64,000 nucleotides of DNA, taken from assembly GCA_964019695.1 (NCBI GenBank), contig OZ026515.1, forward strand, positions 35,914,994 to 35,978,993, read 5' to 3'. A program made the translations under genes and the position numbers. A model generated the notes under the pieces. It was given only the letters and a program-made list of their open reading frames with translations. It had not been told where the DNA came from and did no database searches. Of the stretch, positions 61,560 to 64,000 are shown in pieces. The number at the start of each line of letters is the position of its first letter. Position 1 is the first letter of the stretch. This stretch comes from Loripinus fragilis (Eukaryota > Mollusca > Bivalvia > Lucinida > Lucinidae).

Positions 61560-61696
61560 CAAAAGACACTCACGTAGTGTTCTTTATCTAATCTGCACTC
61601 AAAGTTAATTTATTTTCTTAGTTATATGGTGTTGTTAAAGATGTGTTTTATACATGTAGCTATGTTTTCATGTTTAGATTTAGATTTGTATATGTA

Positions 61697-61708
61697 GGGG
61701 GGGGGGGG
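61697..61708 (+). repeat. Poly-G tract
   Basis: About a dozen consecutive G, a possible assembly-sensitive homopolymer. Confidence 0.9.
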
Positions 61709-61914
61709 CGTCACTAATGTTGCGAGAAGTTATGACCCAATCCCATTGTAATTTGTGGCAATGAAATAAGTACTTTTACCTAAACTAAACTGATAAAATA
61801 TAAATGAATATTTCGGACACATTTTGTTATTCTTTCGTGTGTAAAAACGCGAGAAAGTCGACGGTAAAAGTATCTGAAAAACTGTTTAGATTCGTATAAA
61901 TTTTGTAATTATGT

Positions 61915-62575
61915 ATTGCAACAGACTGCATGCTTGGTAGTCAACCCAATCACGGTCGGCAACTTTGCTTTCCTCTTTAATTGCACGCCGGTGGGCCGAA
62001 CTTCAAACTCTATGACGGTTCCGCCTTAAAGACTTATTTATTGATGAGATGGTAGGGGCCTGATGCTTTGGCTGTTTGTCGGGTCCACCGGGGTTTACCT
62101 GTTGGATTTCTTTTGCTCCGGTATTCAGATTTATTTACTGTTGAGTCCTTATCTTTGCTTTATCTCCTTTTTATACCTTGATTTCTATGTTCAAGGAGAT
62201 GATGTATTGATAAGTTAGGGGTCTTTCATGCAAACCAACCATCTATGTGTCTTGATCCACATCTGAACGAAGGGTGAGGTCGATGCACCGTTAAACCGGT
62301 TTAAGCCCACCGGTTAAAATATTTTACTGACCGTTCCAAGGTGGTACTTCTTTTGTGGATCTTTTATAGTTTTTTTTTTCTATCTTGTGTTTGCTATGCC
62401 TGTGTACGCGTCTGTTTATATGTGCCTTGTGGTCACCTGCTGGGAAAGGGCTGACCTCTTTGCTCTCGTTTGTTGTGTCTTAATGTTAGTTTGTTACTTT
62501 CCCATTGGTATCCTGGGTCAGGTGTGGTACTAGATTGTATCGATTCCTGATCTTTGCACCCCTATTTATACTTTG
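61915..62575 (+). repeat. Interspersed repeat family F, longest copy
   Basis: Starts TTGCAACAGACTGCATGCTT and ends GATTCCTGATCTTTGCACCC. It matches 24235-24820 in reverse over its whole length. It contains TTAAACCGGTTTAAGCCCAC, TTTTGTGGATCTTTTATAG and CTTGTGGTCACCTGCTGGGA. No terminal inverted repeat; truncated copies share the 3' end, as expected for a SINE or LINE-tail retroposon. Confidence 0.8.
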
Positions 62576-62654
62576 TAAGTTACAAAAAAGTGGAGAAGAT
62601 ACCCCGATTTCCCAACGCAGGATTGGTGCGCATGGGAATTAGTAACATAAGTCT

Positions 62655-62890
62655 TTAACCCATATATGCCTAGCGTCCTTTTTATGGGACATTGGCAAAC
62701 AATGCAGGCCCAGACCATACACCCCAGACTGCGGCGTCTGATCAGGATCTCACTGTTTGCTTGCAGAATGTTGTATCAAAATTTGAATAAACATGAAAAA
62801 TACCACCCAACAACCCTTAAAACGGAAATGGACTGGTCCAATTGATTAGAGTGGGAAATTCAATTCGACTTAATTGGATTAAACTGGGTC
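62655..62890. repeat. MITE family C, copy 3
   Basis: TTAACCCATATATGCCTAGC at the left, then a broken core hairpin (ACAATGCAGGCCCAGACCAT ... CGGCGTCTGATCAGGATC) and the AAATACCACCCAACAACCCT segment shared with copies 2 and 4. Confidence 0.8.
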
Positions 62891-63230
62891 CAATCTGTAG
62901 ATCTCTATTTGTCAAATTGGAATTTTAGATTTTTAGAACCACAGCATAGATAAAAATAATAATGGGTGTTACTATAATGTCTACTATTTGTGGCGGTTCA
63001 GGAGGCCAGGAACATAAATTCATCCCAAAGAACAAGTTTCGTCTCAGTCTTTTTAATTTTAATCTTTGATACATGTACTAGACTAGTGTGTTATGCCATA
63101 AAACAGCCTTTATAGTTATATTTTTTTCCAATTCTTATATCATGTATATCATTTCTAGCTTTTTTAACTTAAAACGCGGGTAAGCGAATCCCAGCTAAAT
63201 ATCGAGAAGCGACGGTTACAGATACGTTAT

Positions 63231-63497
63231 TTAACTCTTTGTAGACCAATGGAATGTCCCATAAAGTTTGGTACAGTCAGGTCAGGATGGTCTATTGTAC
63301 AAAAATGTATATATATATATATATTGAGGGGTCATATTTTAAAATTTCTAAAATTATTATATTTCTTTCCCTGAAGATTGTTTTTGTCTCCCCAAATTGT
63401 GCAGACCCTGATGAAATGCCGCACTTTGCGGCATTCCATCTGGGTTTTCACTGTTTGCAGGGTTACCGGTTTAGGGCTTTCTGGACATAATGGGTTA
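63231..63497. repeat. MITE family C-like, copy 4 with an intact core hairpin
   Basis: TTAACTCTTTGTAGACC at the left; GACCCTGATGAAATGCCGCA with its complement and TTTTCACTGTTTGCAGGG; right end GACATAATGGGTTAA. A (TA)n run lies at 63309-63323. Confidence 0.65.
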
Positions 63498-63690
63498 ACC
63501 TAATACACATAGCGTCCTTTTTGTTGGACATAGGCAAGCAGTGCAGATCTAGATCACTCTGGTGTTTGCTTAAATAATGTTTTATAAAAATTTGAATCAA
63601 AATGAAAAATACCACCCAACAACCCTTAAAACGGAAATGAACTCGTCCAATTGATAGGAGTAGGAATTCCATTCGGCTTAAATGGGCTAA
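63495..63690. repeat. MITE family C, copy 5, abutting copy 4
   Basis: TTAACCTAATACACATAGCG ... CGGCTTAAATGGGCTAA. The core hairpin is reduced (GCAGTGCAGATCTAGATCAC). Its left end uses the TTAA that closes copy 4. Confidence 0.75.
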
Positions 63691-64000
63691 GTGTGGTAGA
63701 ATTTTCCCATTTTGCAAGAGTGTAGTTAAAATAAGATAACATAAAATATCTTATTCTGAATACAATGTACGAAGATTTATATATCGAACAAAAGTGAAAA
63801 CGCTACACTACAATTATCTATAATTTAAGAGAAAGATTTGGACAAAAAGTATTTACTAAAGCTTAATAATATTGCTCAAACATCTAGCAAACCATTTGTC
63901 GAAACTCCACCAATTTGTCTCGTTTGATGTATGAGTTAAGCTCCTTTAAGTGTTTAAAGCTTTATTCACTGAAATTTGCGTTTAGGGCTTTAGTGCTTTA

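Larger units (their letters stand above)
58629..64000. other. Intergenic region downstream of the GPCR gene
   Basis: No host gene seen. Almost all recognisable sequence is MITE or family F repeat, listed separately. The unlisted parts (about 59930-60350, 61060-61440, 62940-63230) show nothing supportable. The GPCR polyadenylation site is not obvious. Confidence 0.5.

Overview
The window is metazoan nuclear DNA: AT-rich, gene-poor, with long introns, GT-AG splice sites and a dense load of small inverted-repeat transposons. The mix of repeats (many MITE-like families, a probable DIRS/Ngaro-type retroelement, fragments of CR1/L2-like LINEs, tRNA-headed SINE relics) together with a nose-resistant-to-fluoxetine (NRF-6-like) acyltransferase gene and an intronless rhodopsin-like GPCR fits a lophotrochozoan, most likely a bivalve mollusc. 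That taxonomic call is an inference.

The main gene lies on the minus strand from 47835 down to 10822. It is an NRF-6-like multi-pass membrane acyltransferase, assembled here by hand from 16 exons. All 15 introns are GT-AG, the exon phases agree throughout, and the coding length is 2241 bases (746 residues plus stop). The reading frame is intact from signal peptide to stop. A second gene of the same family enters at the left edge: its first exon (1336 down to 1036) has the same phase-1 exon end and the same C-L-N-x-T motif, and the rest lies beyond the window. The two genes are in tandem in the same orientation.

1-1035: intron of the edge gene, with a cluster of inverted GGGGCAAAATGATAC words. 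1337-10821: between the two genes, with hairpin repeats, a 38-base minisatellite (about 4904-5578) and a probable tyrosine-recombinase retroelement relic (6186-9504) flanked by exact 107-base direct repeats. 10822-47835: the NRF-6-like gene, whose introns hold most of the repeats, including a 5'-truncated LINE (35.7-36.7 kb), a 3.4-kb inverted-repeat structure (42886-46294) with another transposon nested in it, and satellite-like stretches at 39.6-40.9 kb. 47836-57659: intergenic, with near-perfect palindromes, a 186-base duplication, microsatellites and a broken LINE endonuclease region. 57660-58628: the GPCR gene on the plus strand. 58629-64000: intergenic, crowded with MITEs, including four copies of one family within 1.7 kb.

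The two recognisable host proteins share no evident pathway. NRF-6-like proteins are implicated in lipid or sterol handling and drug uptake in nematodes; the GPCR is an orphan. I found no CRISPR array, operon, tRNA or rRNA gene. The most striking layer is the repeats: several unrelated-looking MITE families carry the same central hairpins (a CTGCGC-GTAT-GCGCAG core and an AAACAGTG core), and some copies lie within about 40 bases of NRF gene splice sites.
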